DNA of 64,000 nucleotides from Aeromonas bivalvium (GCF_000819765.1 NZ_CDBT01000024.1:167327-231326), one strand, 5' to 3'; positions 45,978 to 55,325 are shown, counted from the stretch's first letter. Notes: generated by a model from the letters alone, not told the origin. Made by a program: numbers and translations.

Positions 45978-47090
45978 ATGCAATTTCAACTCATTTCAGA
46001 GCAAGCCGAGCTGGCGGCCTACCTCGCTGACCTGGCCCGGGTGCCGCTCGCCATCGATACCGAATTCGTGCGCACCCGCACCTATTATCCCCAGCTTGGT
46101 CTGTTCCAGATCTATGATGGCGAACGCCTCGCCCTGCTCGATCCCCTGACCCTGGATCTGACCCCCTTGTGGCAGCGCCTCGGCCAGGCCGACCAGATCT
46201 CCATCCTTCACGCCGCCGGGGAGGATCTCGAACTCATCCAGCACCAGGCGGGCCATCTGCCCAGCCGGGTGCACGACACCCAGCTCGCCACCGCCTTCCT
46301 GGGCTACGGGGTGTCTGTGGGGTTTGGCGCCCTGGTCAAGGAGTTCCTCGGCGTGGAGCTGGAAAAGGATCAAGCCCGCACCGACTGGCTGGCGCGCCCG
46401 CTCACCCCCCGTCAGCTGGAATACGCGGCGGCGGATGTCTTCTACCTGATGCCCCTCTACGAGAAGGTGATGACCAGACTCAGGGAGAGCGGCAAGTTTG
46501 CCTGGTTCGAGCAGGAGTGCCAGAACCACTGCGCCCGCAAGACCCAGGCCAGCGATCCGTATCAGGCCTATCTCGACATCGTCAACGCCTGGCAACTGGG
46601 GCGCCGCGAGCTCGCCATCCTGCGCGAGCTGGCGGCCTGGCGTCAGAAAGAGGCGGTACACCGGGATCTGGCCCTCAACTTTGTGGTCAAGGAGCTGCAC
46701 CTGTTCAAGGTGGCCGAGCGCCGACCCGCTTCGCTTCGGGATCTCAACGAGCTGGGGCTCTCTCCCATCGAGATCAAGATCCACGGCAAGCGGATGCTGG
46801 ACATAGTCGCCGCTGCCCAGCAGAGCGCTCCTGACAGCTGGCCCGAGCCTATCCGCCGTCTGGTGGATTACCCCCAGTACAAGGGGGAGCTCAAGCGCAT
46901 CAAGGCCCTGGTGGAGGAGAAGGCCAAGGCCAGCAACATCCCCCCTGAGCTGGTGGCCAGCAAGAAAATCATCCACCAGTACTTCACCTGGAGCTGGCGC
47001 ATGAGCGAGGAAGAGCGTGCCCGGGCCGACAAGCCCATGCTGCTGCAAGGCTGGCGCCATGAGCTGGTAGGTCACCTGCTGGCCCAGTGA
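45978..47090 (+). CDS. rnd: Ribonuclease D
   Basis: The product (about 370 residues) is a 3'-5' exoribonuclease that trims tRNA precursors and other small RNAs. The DEDD-type catalytic domain (1-175) shows LAIDTEFVRTRTYYPQLGLF (first two acidic residues), LHAAGEDLELIQ and TDWLARPLTPRQLEYAAADV (final Tyr and Asp). One HRDC domain follows (QLGRRELAILRELAAWRQKE), and a second C-terminal HRDC-like region ends in the protein's last 80 residues. Starts at 45966 and 45924 are also in frame; homology begins at MQFQLISEQ, so 45978 is given. Confidence 0.95.
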   Translation: MQFQLISEQAELAAYLADLARVPLAIDTEFVRTRTYYPQLGLFQIYDGERLALLDPLTLDLTPLWQRLGQADQISILHAAGEDLELIQHQAGHLPSRVHDTQLATAFLGYGVSVGFGALVKEFLGVELEKDQARTDWLARPLTPRQLEYAAADVFYLMPLYEKVMTRLRESGKFAWFEQECQNHCARKTQASDPYQAYLDIVNAWQLGRRELAILRELAAWRQKEAVHRDLALNFVVKELHLFKVAERRPASLRDLNELGLSPIEIKIHGKRMLDIVAAAQQSAPDSWPEPIRRLVDYPQYKGELKRIKALVEEKAKASNIPPELVASKKIIHQYFTWSWRMSEEERARADKPMLLQGWRHELVGHLLAQ

Positions 47091-47122
47091 GGCCGTCTGC
47101 TTCCGGTTGAGCGATAGACAAC

Positions 47123-47152
47123 AACGGGCCCCCGCCATGGCGGGGCCCGTTT
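47123..47152. terminator. Terminator after rnd
   Basis: A long GC-rich hairpin centred on CCATGG, with arms ACGGGCCCCCGCC and GGCGGGGCCCGT (one bulged C), ends in TTT. It lies between rnd and the converging dksA-like gene. Confidence 0.75.
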
Positions 47153-47228
47153 CATTGACGCTGGTGGGGTGTTCGGCCTGGCTCTGCGGCTGGCTCGACG
47201 GGCGGGGTTGGGTCCCGCGAGGGGCCCG

Positions 47229-47597
47229 TTACAGCTCGTGGCCGTGGAAGCCCTTGCGATAACGCTGCTCGCAGCGCGGGCAGCGCTGCCGGGTCGGATC
47301 CTGATCCAGCTGGGTCAGGGTCAGCGGCTCCTCGCAGTCCGAGCACAGACCAAACAGCCCCAGCTCAATCTGACAGAGGGTGGCGTCGATGCGCTTGAGC
47401 GCCGCCACATTCTGCTCTACCTGCGGCAGATCCAACCGACTGGTGAGATCCACCAACTGATCCCGTTCGCAGTGACTGGCCTGTTCGGCCCAGTCACCCT
47501 GACGGCTTGCCTTGAGCTGAGCGATCAGCTCCTCTCGAATTCTGGCCCAGTCGGTCAGCAGGCGATCTCGCCATCCTGCCAACTGCGCTTGCGTCAT
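47229..47597 (-). CDS. DksA/TraR C4-type zinc finger family protein
   Basis: A protein of about 122 residues shaped like a small DksA: an N-terminal helical hairpin (residues 1-80) and a C-terminal zinc finger with two CxxC pairs (CSDCEEPLTLTQLDQDPTRQ and CPRCEQRY). DksA enters the secondary channel of RNA polymerase and tunes promoters together with ppGpp. The DxxDxA motif at the coiled-coil tip, needed by DksA itself, is not seen, so this is a paralogue with a separate role, perhaps like YbiI, TraR or other DksA-like proteins. ATG 47597 is preferred; ATG 47618 is possible. Confidence 0.85.
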   Translation of the reverse strand: MTQAQLAGWRDRLLTDWARIREELIAQLKASRQGDWAEQASHCERDQLVDLTSRLDLPQVEQNVAALKRIDATLCQIELGLFGLCSDCEEPLTLTQLDQDPTRQRCPRCEQRYRKGFHGHEL

Positions 47598-47678
47598 TTC
47601 ACACACAGATGCCCCCAACAGACGATTACAGAGTCAGGGCAGTATAGGGAGTCGATGGGAGAGTCAAGATGACATGCG

Positions 47679-48644
47679 TCAAGTTAACCGTGCTTTGGCG
47701 CGCTTTTCTGGCTGGGGCCTCGGCTTGCCGGCGAGCACATAGAGCACCCCCGCCACCAGGCAGACGACGCCGGCCAGGGTCATCATAGGGGGCATGGCTC
47801 CGCGCAGCATGAAGGCGTAGAGCAGCCCCGCAAGAGTCTCGAACACGATGAGCGGACCTACCAGCACGGTCGGCAGACGCTGGCTCGCCTCGTTCCAGCA
47901 CAGGGTGCCGAGCCAGGAGCAAAAGAGCCCCACCGCCCCCATCAGCAGCACGAAGCGCAGGGGCGTCGGGCCGAAGGGCAGGGGGAAGTCCGGTGCGCTC
48001 AGGGCGAGATGACCGAGACTGCCGAGGTAGGCAACGAGCGCCACCGGCAGGGTCACCAGTCCCTGGGCGGTGGCCCAGAGCGCCGGGCTGCGGCCCGGGT
48101 GTTCGCGCAGCCAGCGGGCATTGCGTAGGGGATACCAGGTCCAGCACAGCACGGCGGCCACCGCCAGGGCGAGCCCGAGCAGCTGATCGGTGCGTGTCTC
48201 TGCCTGCCAGGTCAGCTCGGTGCGGTTGACCAGGTAGAGGCCGGCCCCCATCAGCAGCAGGGCCGGGTAGAGGCGGGCGCGGGAGAGGCGGCCGTCCCGT
48301 GCGCCATAGAGGCGGTTGGCGGCCAGGGCCGTCACCACCGGCAGGGTGCCGATCAACATGGCCGCCAGGGGCGAGCCGATGCGCAAGATGGCCCCCGACA
48401 GGCAGAAGTAGTAGACGAGGTTCCCCACCAGGGTGAGGGCGAGGGCCTCGCGCCAGTCGCTGGCAGAGAGGGCCGCCAGGCGCTTGCGGGCCCGCCAGGC
48501 CAGCGGCAGCACGATGAGGCCGAAGGCGAGATAGCGGCCGCTGGCGAGCAGGGCGGGGGGATAGCCGTCCACCAGCAGGGGGGCGACGAAGATGAGCCCC
48601 CACATCAGGCCGGCCAGCAGGGCAAACAAGACTCCGAGCAACAT
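47679..48644 (-). CDS. DMT superfamily transporter, EamA type
   Basis: An inner membrane protein of 321 residues with about ten membrane helices in two homologous halves, the usual EamA/RhaT layout. It starts MLLGVLFALLAGLMWGLIFV. The glycine and tryptophan rich segments (GLMWGLIFVAPLL, AVAAVLCWTWYPLRNARWLR, CSWLGTLCWNEASQRLPTVL, PLIVFETLAGLLYAFMLRGA) are family features. Substrates are not predictable; family members export amino acids or metabolites. The AraC-type gene 74 bases upstream reads the same way and may regulate it. Confidence 0.88.
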   Translation of the reverse strand: MLLGVLFALLAGLMWGLIFVAPLLVDGYPPALLASGRYLAFGLIVLPLAWRARKRLAALSASDWREALALTLVGNLVYYFCLSGAILRIGSPLAAMLIGTLPVVTALAANRLYGARDGRLSRARLYPALLLMGAGLYLVNRTELTWQAETRTDQLLGLALAVAAVLCWTWYPLRNARWLREHPGRSPALWATAQGLVTLPVALVAYLGSLGHLALSAPDFPLPFGPTPLRFVLLMGAVGLFCSWLGTLCWNEASQRLPTVLVGPLIVFETLAGLLYAFMLRGAMPPMMTLAGVVCLVAGVLYVLAGKPRPQPEKRAKARLT

Positions 48645-48718
48645 TTTCCATATCCGTTGGAGAAGAAGAAGGCCAGCCTAGCAGGGGGGAGTGGCGGCGT
48701 ATTGAACCAGATTGCGCT

Positions 48719-49546
48719 TTAGCGGCCGGCCTGCACCTGTTTCTGGTAGCGCACCGGGGTGGTGCCATAGCGGCGCAGGAAGGCGCGGTTGAGGTGCGAC
48801 TGATCGGCCAGACCACAGGCGGCGGCCACCTCGGCGGCGGGCAGGCCGGCGGCCAGCCACCCCTTGGCGCGCTGCAGGCGGATGGCCATCAGCATCTGCT
48901 GGGGGGTGACGTGAAAGCGGGCCTTGAAGCTGCGCTGGAAGTGGTAGGAGCTGAGGTTCACCGCCCCCGCCAGCTCTGCCAGAGTGATGGGGCGGGCAAA
49001 ACAGGCCTGCATATAGTCGATGGCGCGGCCCAGAGGATGGGCTGCTTCGCGCGGGGCCGCCAGGGCCCGGGCGTGGGGGCGCAGGGCCTCGCATACGGTG
49101 AGCAGCAGGCCGTCGGCGGCGAGCGCGCTGTCACAGTGCCAGAGGGCATCCAGGGTCGCTTGCAGGAGGGGAGCGGCGTGCGGGTCGCTGCGCACCGCCT
49201 CGGCAAAATGCCAGCCGCGCTCGCCGCTGATGGCCTCGAGCCGAGAGGCGGGCAGGTAGAGCATGCGATAGCGCCACCCCTGTTCGCAGGCGGCCTCGCC
49301 GGTGTGCAGCTCGTCGGGGTTCATCAGTACCAGGCTGCCTGGGCCCGCCAGGTGCTGGCTGCCGCGATAGCGAAAGCGCTCGGCACCGCACTCGATGACA
49401 CCGAGGCCAAACCCCTCGTGACTATGGGGATCGAAGGCGTGGTGCTGGATGTGGGCGCGGTAGAGCTCGGTCGCAGGCTGGCCCGGCAGGGAGCGAAAAT
49501 CGGCCCTGTCGTGCTGATGGGTAAAGGTAACCGGTACTCCCTGCAT
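48719..49546 (-). CDS. AraC family transcriptional regulator
   Basis: A protein of 275 residues with an AraC-type N-terminal sensor cupin (about 25-165: HAFDPHSHEGFGLGVIECGA, LVLMNPDELHTGE) and a C-terminal two-HTH DNA-binding domain (about 175-270: ITLAELAGAVNLSSYHFQRS and ADQSHLNRAFLRRYGTTPVR). AGGAGG lies five bases before the ATG. It is 74 bases upstream of the EamA transporter gene on the same strand, a common activator-exporter pairing. The ligand is unknown. Confidence 0.92.
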   Translation of the reverse strand: MQGVPVTFTHQHDRADFRSLPGQPATELYRAHIQHHAFDPHSHEGFGLGVIECGAERFRYRGSQHLAGPGSLVLMNPDELHTGEAACEQGWRYRMLYLPASRLEAISGERGWHFAEAVRSDPHAAPLLQATLDALWHCDSALAADGLLLTVCEALRPHARALAAPREAAHPLGRAIDYMQACFARPITLAELAGAVNLSSYHFQRSFKARFHVTPQQMLMAIRLQRAKGWLAAGLPAAEVAAACGLADQSHLNRAFLRRYGTTPVRYQKQVQAGR

Positions 49547-49618
49547 CCTGACCTCCTGTCATTGAGCCCTCATCATAAGGCGCCGTGGGGCGGCGGCCAA
49601 GACGAGGGCCGGGCGCGC

Positions 49619-50563
49619 TCAGGGGTGGCGTTCGCTCTCGACCAGCAGGCGAGCGCGGATCTCGTCGGCGTGCTTGAGCAGGCGCACCTCGGTGAACAGG
49701 GCATCGGCCTGGGGATACTCGCGCTTGAGATAGGAGAACCACTGCTTGATCCGGCTCGGGTAATAGTCCGCCTTCTCCCCGGCGAGATCCTGCTCTGTGT
49801 AGCTGACCATGAGGCGCAGGGCCTCGGACCAGCTCATGTGGGGGCAGTTCGTCTTCATCACCCGGGCCAGGTTGGGCAGGGAGACGGCGCCCCGTCCCAC
49901 CATCAGGCTGTCACAGCCCGAGACCCGGGCGCAGGTGAGGGCGTCCTCATGGTTCCAGATCTCGCCGTTGGCGGTGACCGGGATGGGCAGGGCGCGGCGG
50001 ATGGCATCCACATACTCCCAGTGGGCGGGGGGGCGATAGCCCTCGCGCTTGGTTCGGGCGTGCACCGCCAGCTCCACCGCGCCCCCGTCACTGGCGGCGT
50101 GGGCATTTTCCAGAAACAGCGACTTGTCATCGTAGCCCAGGCGGATCTTGGCGCTCACCGGCAGATGGGCCGGCACGGCCTCCCGCACCGCCTTGACGAT
50201 GCGATAGACGGCCTCCGGCTCCTTGAGCAGCACGGCGCCCCCCTTGCTCTTGTTGACCGTGGGGGCGGGGCAGCCGAAGTTGAGATCCACCCCGGGGGAG
50301 CCGAGAGCGATGGCGCGCACCGCATTCTCTGCCAGCCACTCGGGATGCTGACCCAGCAGTTGCACCCGCACCGGGGTGCCGGCGCGGGTCTTGCCCCCTT
50401 GCCTGAGTTCGGGGGCGATGCGGTAGAAGACCTTGGTGGGCAGCAGCTGATCGACCACCCGCACGAATTCGCTGACGCACAGGTCATAGTCGTTGACGGA
50501 GGTGAGCACCTCCCGCATCAGGTGATCGAGCACCCCCTGCATGGGGGCCAAAATTACGCGCAT
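49619..50563 (-). CDS. dusC: tRNA-dihydrouridine(16) synthase
   Basis: A flavoenzyme of 314 residues that reduces uridine to dihydrouridine in tRNA. It matches DusC, which modifies U16. The TIM-barrel start MRVILAPMQGVLDHLMREVL and the catalytic region VDLNFGCPAPTVNKSKGGAV, with the Cys that protonates C5, are clear. Later motifs are VSAKIRLGYDD, ELAVHARTKREGYRPPAHWE and VTANGEIWNHEDA. ATG 50563 is chosen because DusC begins MRVLLAPM; the longer frame from 50614 overlaps the promoter area of ybaN. It is divergent from ybaN. Confidence 0.94.
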   Translation of the reverse strand: MRVILAPMQGVLDHLMREVLTSVNDYDLCVSEFVRVVDQLLPTKVFYRIAPELRQGGKTRAGTPVRVQLLGQHPEWLAENAVRAIALGSPGVDLNFGCPAPTVNKSKGGAVLLKEPEAVYRIVKAVREAVPAHLPVSAKIRLGYDDKSLFLENAHAASDGGAVELAVHARTKREGYRPPAHWEYVDAIRRALPIPVTANGEIWNHEDALTCARVSGCDSLMVGRGAVSLPNLARVMKTNCPHMSWSEALRLMVSYTEQDLAGEKADYYPSRIKQWFSYLKREYPQADALFTEVRLLKHADEIRARLLVESERHP

Positions 50564-50740
50564 AACTGCTTCCGAAGACAAGGGGAGAAAAAAGAGCGCA
50601 GATTGTAGTGGCAATGGCTGGCGTTGTCAGCCGTCTGCCCACTCGATGAGCCTAATCGACTGCCGCCGCATGAGCCGGGCTGTCAGCTTCCGGGCCAACT
50701 CTGTTAGGCTAAAGGCAGAGATGCATTCAGAGGAGTACCC

Positions 50741-51118
50741 ATGAAACGCTGGTGTCTGATGGCCCTGGGCTGGCTCGCGTTCGCCACCGGGATAGTCGGG
50801 ATAGTCCTGCCCCTGCTGCCGACCACCCCCTTCATGTTGCTGGCGGCGGCCCTCTTTGCCCGCTCGTCGCCCCGTTTTCACCGCTGGCTGCTGGCGCACC
50901 CCTGGTTCGGGCCCCCCATCCATGACTGGCAGTTGTATCGCGGCATTCGGCGCCATGCCAGGCGCCGCGCCATCCTTTTCATCCTGGTGAGCTTCGCCTT
51001 CTCCCTGGCTCTGGTGCCCGTCGACTGGGTGCGCTGGCTGCTGATTGTCATCATGGTGATCCTGCTCACCTGGCTAATACGTTTGCCTGTGCTGGAGCCG
51101 GTTGCAATGAAGAAGTGA
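50741..51118 (+). CDS. ybaN: DUF454 family inner membrane protein (YbaN-like)
   Basis: A protein of 125 residues with three to four hydrophobic segments (WLAFATGIVGIVLPLLPTTP, FILVSFAFSLALVPVDW, LLIVIMVILLTWLIRLPVLE) and a positively charged loop (HARRRAILF). It matches YbaN, whose function is unknown; in E. coli it lies near priC-apt-dnaX as here. GAGGAGTACCC precedes ATG 50741. Confidence 0.85.
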   Translation: MKRWCLMALGWLAFATGIVGIVLPLLPTTPFMLLAAALFARSSPRFHRWLLAHPWFGPPIHDWQLYRGIRRHARRRAILFILVSFAFSLALVPVDWVRWLLIVIMVILLTWLIRLPVLEPVAMKK

Positions 51119-51155
51119 AGTCCCTAAGCTATTGCGGCAATAATGCTATGGAGTT

Positions 51156-51186
51156 GGCCTGTCGTTTTTGCACGATGGGCCTTTTT
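51156..51186 (+). terminator. Probable terminator between ybaN and apt
   Basis: An imperfect hairpin with arms GGCCTGTCGT and ACGATGGGCC (two mismatched bases) is followed by TTTTTG, 37 bases after the ybaN stop. Together with the position it may also act as a leader element for apt. Confidence 0.5.
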
Positions 51187-51244
51187 GTTTTCCCGGCGCC
51201 TGGCCCATCGGCCTGTGCCGGGTCAAAAAATAAGCGGTCATCAC

Positions 51245-51790
51245 ATGAATCCGGACATTCTGAAATTTATCGAAGCCAGCATCAAGACCATCCCCGACTA
51301 TCCCAAGCCCGGGATCCTGTTTCGTGACATCACCAGCCTGATCGAGAACGCCGAGGCCTTCAAGGCCACCATCGATCTGCTGGCCGATCATTACCGTGAT
51401 CAGGGGATCACCAAGATCGTCGGCACCGAGGCCCGCGGCTTCATCTTCGGCGCCCCCGTTGCCTTCGCCATGGGGCTGGGTTTCGTGCCGGTGCGCAAGC
51501 CAGGCAAGCTGCCCCGCGCCGTCATCGAGGAGTCCTACGCGCTCGAATACGGCACCGACACCCTGCAACTGCACACCGATGCCATAGTCCCCGGTGACAA
51601 GGTACTGGTGGTGGACGATCTGCTGGCTACCGGCGGCACAGTCGATGCCACCGTCAAGCTCATCCGCCGCGCCGGTGGTGAGGTGGCCGATGCGGCCTTC
51701 ATCATCTCCCTGCCGTCCCTCGGTGGCGATGCCCGCCTGACGGAAGCCGGCATCAAGGTGGTCTCCCTGGTCGAACTGGCCGGCGCCTAA
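51245..51790 (+). CDS. apt: Adenine phosphoribosyltransferase
   Basis: The product (181 residues) makes AMP from adenine and PRPP in purine salvage. It starts [20 protein letters not shown]. Diagnostic motifs are [37 protein letters not shown] and the PRPP-binding loop [19 protein letters not shown]. The in-frame extension from 51143 has no homology. A terminator follows, so apt is probably transcribed apart from dnaX although they are neighbours. Confidence 0.96.
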   Translation: MNPDILKFIEASIKTIPDYPKPGILFRDITSLIENAEAFKATIDLLADHYRDQGITKIVGTEARGFIFGAPVAFAMGLGFVPVRKPGKLPRAVIEESYALEYGTDTLQLHTDAIVPGDKVLVVDDLLATGGTVDATVKLIRRAGGEVADAAFIISLPSLGGDARLTEAGIKVVSLVELAGA

Positions 51791-51850
51791 GGGGCGGGAG
51801 TGCACGGGCGGCAGACGCCACTTGCCATGGGCGCCAGCCGCCTGCCTGAT

Positions 51851-51887
51851 ACAGGGAGCCACGACGGGTCGGGCTCCCTGTTGTTTT
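51851..51887 (+). terminator. Terminator after apt
   Basis: Arms ACAGGGAGCC and GGCTCCCTGT with an eleven-base loop are followed by TGTTTT. The hairpin begins 60 bases past the apt stop. Confidence 0.75.
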
Positions 51888-52077
51888 ATGGGGCTCCCAT
51901 CTTCCGGCTGGCGCGGCGATCCGGGGCGGGAGGATGGCCTTGCTCATCTATCTGGTTGAAATAGCGGCACTTATCCCGGGCTTTGCCGCAACTTGACGCC
52001 ATGGTCGTTACAGGGCTCTCGCCATTTGTGTTAGCATTCGGCCTCAATGCCCTGTCATCCCCGCATTCAAAGGTTCT

Positions 52078-54747
52078 ATGAGCTATCAGGTTCTGGCGCG
52101 TAAATGGCGCCCCCATACATTCGAGCAAGTGGTGGGCCAGCAACATGTGCTGACCGCCCTGACCAATGCCCTGGATCAGGGGCGGCTGCACCATGCCTAT
52201 CTGCTCAGCGGCACCCGTGGCGTGGGCAAGACCACCATAGCCCGCATCCTGGCCAAGAGCCTCAACTGCGAGCAGGGTATCAGCAGCACCCCCTGCGGTG
52301 TGTGCGACACCTGCCGCGAGATAGATCAGGGCAATTTCGTCGATCTGCTGGAGATAGACGCGGCGTCGCGCACCAAGGTGGAAGATACCCGGGAACTGCT
52401 CGACAACGTGCAATATCGCCCGGCCCGCGGCCGCTTCAAGGTCTACCTCATCGATGAGGTGCACATGTTGTCGCGTCACAGCTTCAACGCCCTGCTCAAA
52501 ACCCTGGAAGAGCCGCCCCCCTATGTGAAGTTTCTGCTGGCCACCACGGATCCCCAGAAGCTGCCCATCACCATCCTCTCCCGTTGCCTGCAATTCCACT
52601 TGAAGAGCCTGGATCAGGGGCTGATCGCCAAGCAGCTGGCCTGGGTGCTGGAGCAGGAGGGGCAGCCCTTCGAGCCGCGCGCCTTGCAGGCCCTGGCCAA
52701 GGCGGCCGATGGCAGCATGCGCGATGCCCTGAGCCTCACCGATCAGGCCCTGGCCCACGGCAATGGCCGGGTGGGGGAGGCGAGCGTGCTGGCCATGCTC
52801 GGCACCCTGGATCATCACCACCTGCACCAGTTGCTGGAGGCGGTGCTGCGCCAGGATGCCCAGGCCACCATGGCCAAGATAGGGGAGATAGCGACCCTGG
52901 GGCCGGATTTTGATCAGCTCCATGCCGAGCTGGAAGCTTTGCTCCATCGCATCGCCCTGGCACAACTGCTGCCGGCCAGCGTGCAGGAGCAGGGGATGGA
53001 GGCGGATGCCCTGATGCAGCTTTCCAAGGCCATGAGCCCGGAGGAGGTGCAGCTCTGCTATCAAATCGTGCTGGGGGGGCGCAAGGACTTGCCCTGGGCC
53101 CCGGACGGTCGCACCGCCCTGGAGATGACCTGTCTGCGCATGCTCGCCTTCTCGCCCCGGTGCGACCCGATACCCCCGGCAAGCCTGGGCGCCCTGCCGA
53201 CACAGGCGGGGCAGGGGGCCGCTCCCCTGGGGTTGGGAAAGCCGCAACCGGCTGAACCTGCCCCGGCGCTCGCCCGTGACAGCGCCGCCGCCCCGGCGCC
53301 TCTTCCGCCAGCCGAGGAGGTCAAGGCCCGGCCGGCGCAGGCGGATGCCTCTGGCGCAGCAGTGGGTGACGCAGCCCCCCTGGCACGGCCAGGGGAGAGC
53401 GAGCTGGTGAGCCCGCCCAGCCAGGTTGAGGAGATGACAGGCGAGGCGCTCTCCCCGCTCTTTGCCGAGCAGGAGGCGCTGTTGCAGGCAGCGAGCGAGA
53501 TGGGCTATCGAGACGCGCCTTCTGCCCAGATCGGGAGCGTGCCTGCGGGTCCGCAGGCAGAGTCGCCAGCGCATACGTCCGGGAGCGGGCAGCCGCCTGC
53601 CCCCTATCCCGATCAGGGCGAGGCTGGGGGACTGACGCCTTCAGTGCCCCGGCAGGGGGAAGGGCCGGCCCCCCAGGGGATGCCCGCCGCAGCCGACACG
53701 GCTTTGGGCGAGGAGCGCGCCGGGGGCGGCATCATGAGCCTGCTTGGCACCCGCAACATGCTGCGAAGCCGGCTGCGGGCCTCGGAAGGGGCGACCAGAC
53801 CCGCAACCAGATCGGCGGCGATGGCTGAAGGGACTGCGCCAGGGACTGCCCAGGTGAGTCTTGGGGCCTCGGCCAAGTCTGATGTCGCCGAGGCGCCCGC
53901 GGCCATCCCGAGCCCGGCGGCGCCGGCCTCTTCTGCCGCGGGGGAGACTCCCTGGCAGGGAGATTGGTCCTATGATGTCCCAAGCGAGCGGGACGAGGGG
54001 GACCTTCAGGCCTATCAGGAGTACCTGGCCCAGGGTGAGCCGAGCGCGCCAGCGTCCGCGTTGGCGACGCCGAGTGGGCCGCGCAGTGCCAGCCAGGGCG
54101 GGCGCGAGGCGGACTCTCCCCCCTGGGATCCCGACGGTCCCTCGACCGGGGCGCAGCACCCCGTCGACCATGGCGCCCCTGCGGCTCCTGGGCCTGCTCC
54201 CACCCCCGTCTCGCCCCCGGCGCAGGGGAACGCTGCCCCGGCCAGGGCAGAGACGGCGGTTCCGACCCTCGAGACCATCGACTGGAACGCCATCGAGAGC
54301 GAGCAGGAAGAGGAGGTGGGGGACGAGCCGAGCCGACTCATCCCCGCCAGTCTGCTCGCCAGTTGCGGCGATCCCTGGAGCGAGCTCATCGCCCGCACCC
54401 GGGTGGGGGGCCGACTGCGTCAACTCGCCATCAATGCGGTGATGAGCCAGCAGGAGGAGCGGGTCTTGCTGACCCTCAAACCCGAGCTGCGTCATCTGGT
54501 GAGCGATCGCGCCCTGGCCGAGCTCGCGACCATCATAGGCCCAGAGCTTGGTCGCGAGGTGCGCATCGAGGTGACCCTGGGCACTGTGCCCGAGCAGGAG
54601 ACGCCGCTGGAGATAGAGCATCGCCTCTACCTCGGGGTGCTCGAGCAGGCGGGGCGGGATCTGGAGCAGGATCCCAATGTGCAGTTTTTACGTCAGCGAT
54701 TCGGTGCCGAGCTCCACATGGAGAGTATCGAGCCCCTCAATCGCTGA
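52078..54747 (+). CDS. dnaX: DNA polymerase III subunit tau (and possibly gamma)
   Basis: The product (889 residues) is the clamp-loader ATPase; E. coli DnaX has 643. Domains I-III (1-365) are standard: QVLARKWRPHTFEQVVGQQH, Walker A GTRGVGKTTIARILAK, a zinc finger in CGVCDTCRE, IDEVHMLSRHSFNALLKTLE and the SRC motif ILSRCLQF. From about 370 to 745 there is a very long low-complexity linker rich in Ala, Pro, Gly, Glu and Gln. The final 145 residues (PWSELIARTRVGGRLRQLAI to the end) form tau domain V, which binds the polymerase alpha subunit. The E. coli-type slippery heptamer A-AAA-AAG is not visible. ybaB follows. Confidence 0.96.
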   Translation: MSYQVLARKWRPHTFEQVVGQQHVLTALTNALDQGRLHHAYLLSGTRGVGKTTIARILAKSLNCEQGISSTPCGVCDTCREIDQGNFVDLLEIDAASRTKVEDTRELLDNVQYRPARGRFKVYLIDEVHMLSRHSFNALLKTLEEPPPYVKFLLATTDPQKLPITILSRCLQFHLKSLDQGLIAKQLAWVLEQEGQPFEPRALQALAKAADGSMRDALSLTDQALAHGNGRVGEASVLAMLGTLDHHHLHQLLEAVLRQDAQATMAKIGEIATLGPDFDQLHAELEALLHRIALAQLLPASVQEQGMEADALMQLSKAMSPEEVQLCYQIVLGGRKDLPWAPDGRTALEMTCLRMLAFSPRCDPIPPASLGALPTQAGQGAAPLGLGKPQPAEPAPALARDSAAAPAPLPPAEEVKARPAQADASGAAVGDAAPLARPGESELVSPPSQVEEMTGEALSPLFAEQEALLQAASEMGYRDAPSAQIGSVPAGPQAESPAHTSGSGQPPAPYPDQGEAGGLTPSVPRQGEGPAPQGMPAAADTALGEERAGGGIMSLLGTRNMLRSRLRASEGATRPATRSAAMAEGTAPGTAQVSLGASAKSDVAEAPAAIPSPAAPASSAAGETPWQGDWSYDVPSERDEGDLQAYQEYLAQGEPSAPASALATPSGPRSASQGGREADSPPWDPDGPSTGAQHPVDHGAPAAPGPAPTPVSPPAQGNAAPARAETAVPTLETIDWNAIESEQEEEVGDEPSRLIPASLLASCGDPWSELIARTRVGGRLRQLAINAVMSQQEERVLLTLKPELRHLVSDRALAELATIIGPELGREVRIEVTLGTVPEQETPLEIEHRLYLGVLEQAGRDLEQDPNVQFLRQRFGAELHMESIEPLNR

Positions 54748-54861
54748 ATCAGGTGCGGGGAGTGCGCTCCCCGCTTGAAATGCCGCTCGGCCGTCCCCAT
54801 CTAGGACAGACGAGCCTAACGCCCGGCCAGGTGCGCCGGATTTCAACGCGAGAGACGACAT

Positions 54862-55191
54862 ATGTTTGGTAAAGGTGGAATGGGTAACCTGATGAAACAG
54901 GCCCAACAGATGCAAGAGCGCATGCAGAAGATGCAAGAGCAGCTGGCCCTGATGGAAGTGACGGGTGAAGCGGGCGCTGGCATGGTCAAGGTCACCATGA
55001 CCGGCAGCCACAGCGTGCGTCGCATCGAGATCGATCCCTCCCTGATGGAAGATGACAAGGAGCTGCTGGAAGATCTGGTGGCCGCCGCCTGCAACGACGC
55101 CGTGCGCCGGGTCGAAGAGCAGAACAAGAGCAAGATGGGCGAGCTGACCGGTGGCATGCAGCTGCCCCCCGGCATGAAGCTGCCGTTCTAA
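54862..55191 (+). CDS. YbaB/EbfC family nucleoid-associated protein
   Basis: The product (109 residues) binds DNA as a dimer and is almost always found just after dnaX. It starts [20 protein letters not shown], with a long N-terminal helix (residues 1-35) followed by a beta-alpha core: [40 protein letters not shown] and [20 protein letters not shown]. Length and composition match E. coli YbaB. A terminator follows. recR, the usual next gene in many gammaproteobacteria, is not here. Confidence 0.95.
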   Translation: MFGKGGMGNLMKQAQQMQERMQKMQEQLALMEVTGEAGAGMVKVTMTGSHSVRRIEIDPSLMEDDKELLEDLVAAACNDAVRRVEEQNKSKMGELTGGMQLPPGMKLPF

Positions 55192-55214
55192 GGCGCTTGC
55201 CAGTCGAGTCAAAG

Positions 55215-55237
55215 AGGGGCCCCTGTGGCCCCTTTTT
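55215..55237 (+). terminator. Terminator after ybaB
   Basis: Arms AGGGGCC and GGCCCCT with a five-base loop are followed by TTTTTC. It begins 24 bases after the stop. Confidence 0.8.
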
Positions 55238-55325
55238 CATTGGGCGCCGGCCATCATGGCGGGTGCAATCTGGCGCAGGATGGCTACAATAGCGCCCTCT
55301 CATTTTCCCCCTCAGGGAGCCCCTT

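Noticed and set aside
48794..50608. Open frame of 604 codons on the plus strand across the AraC and dusC genes
   Set aside because: It spans two well-supported minus-strand genes and has no domain of its own.
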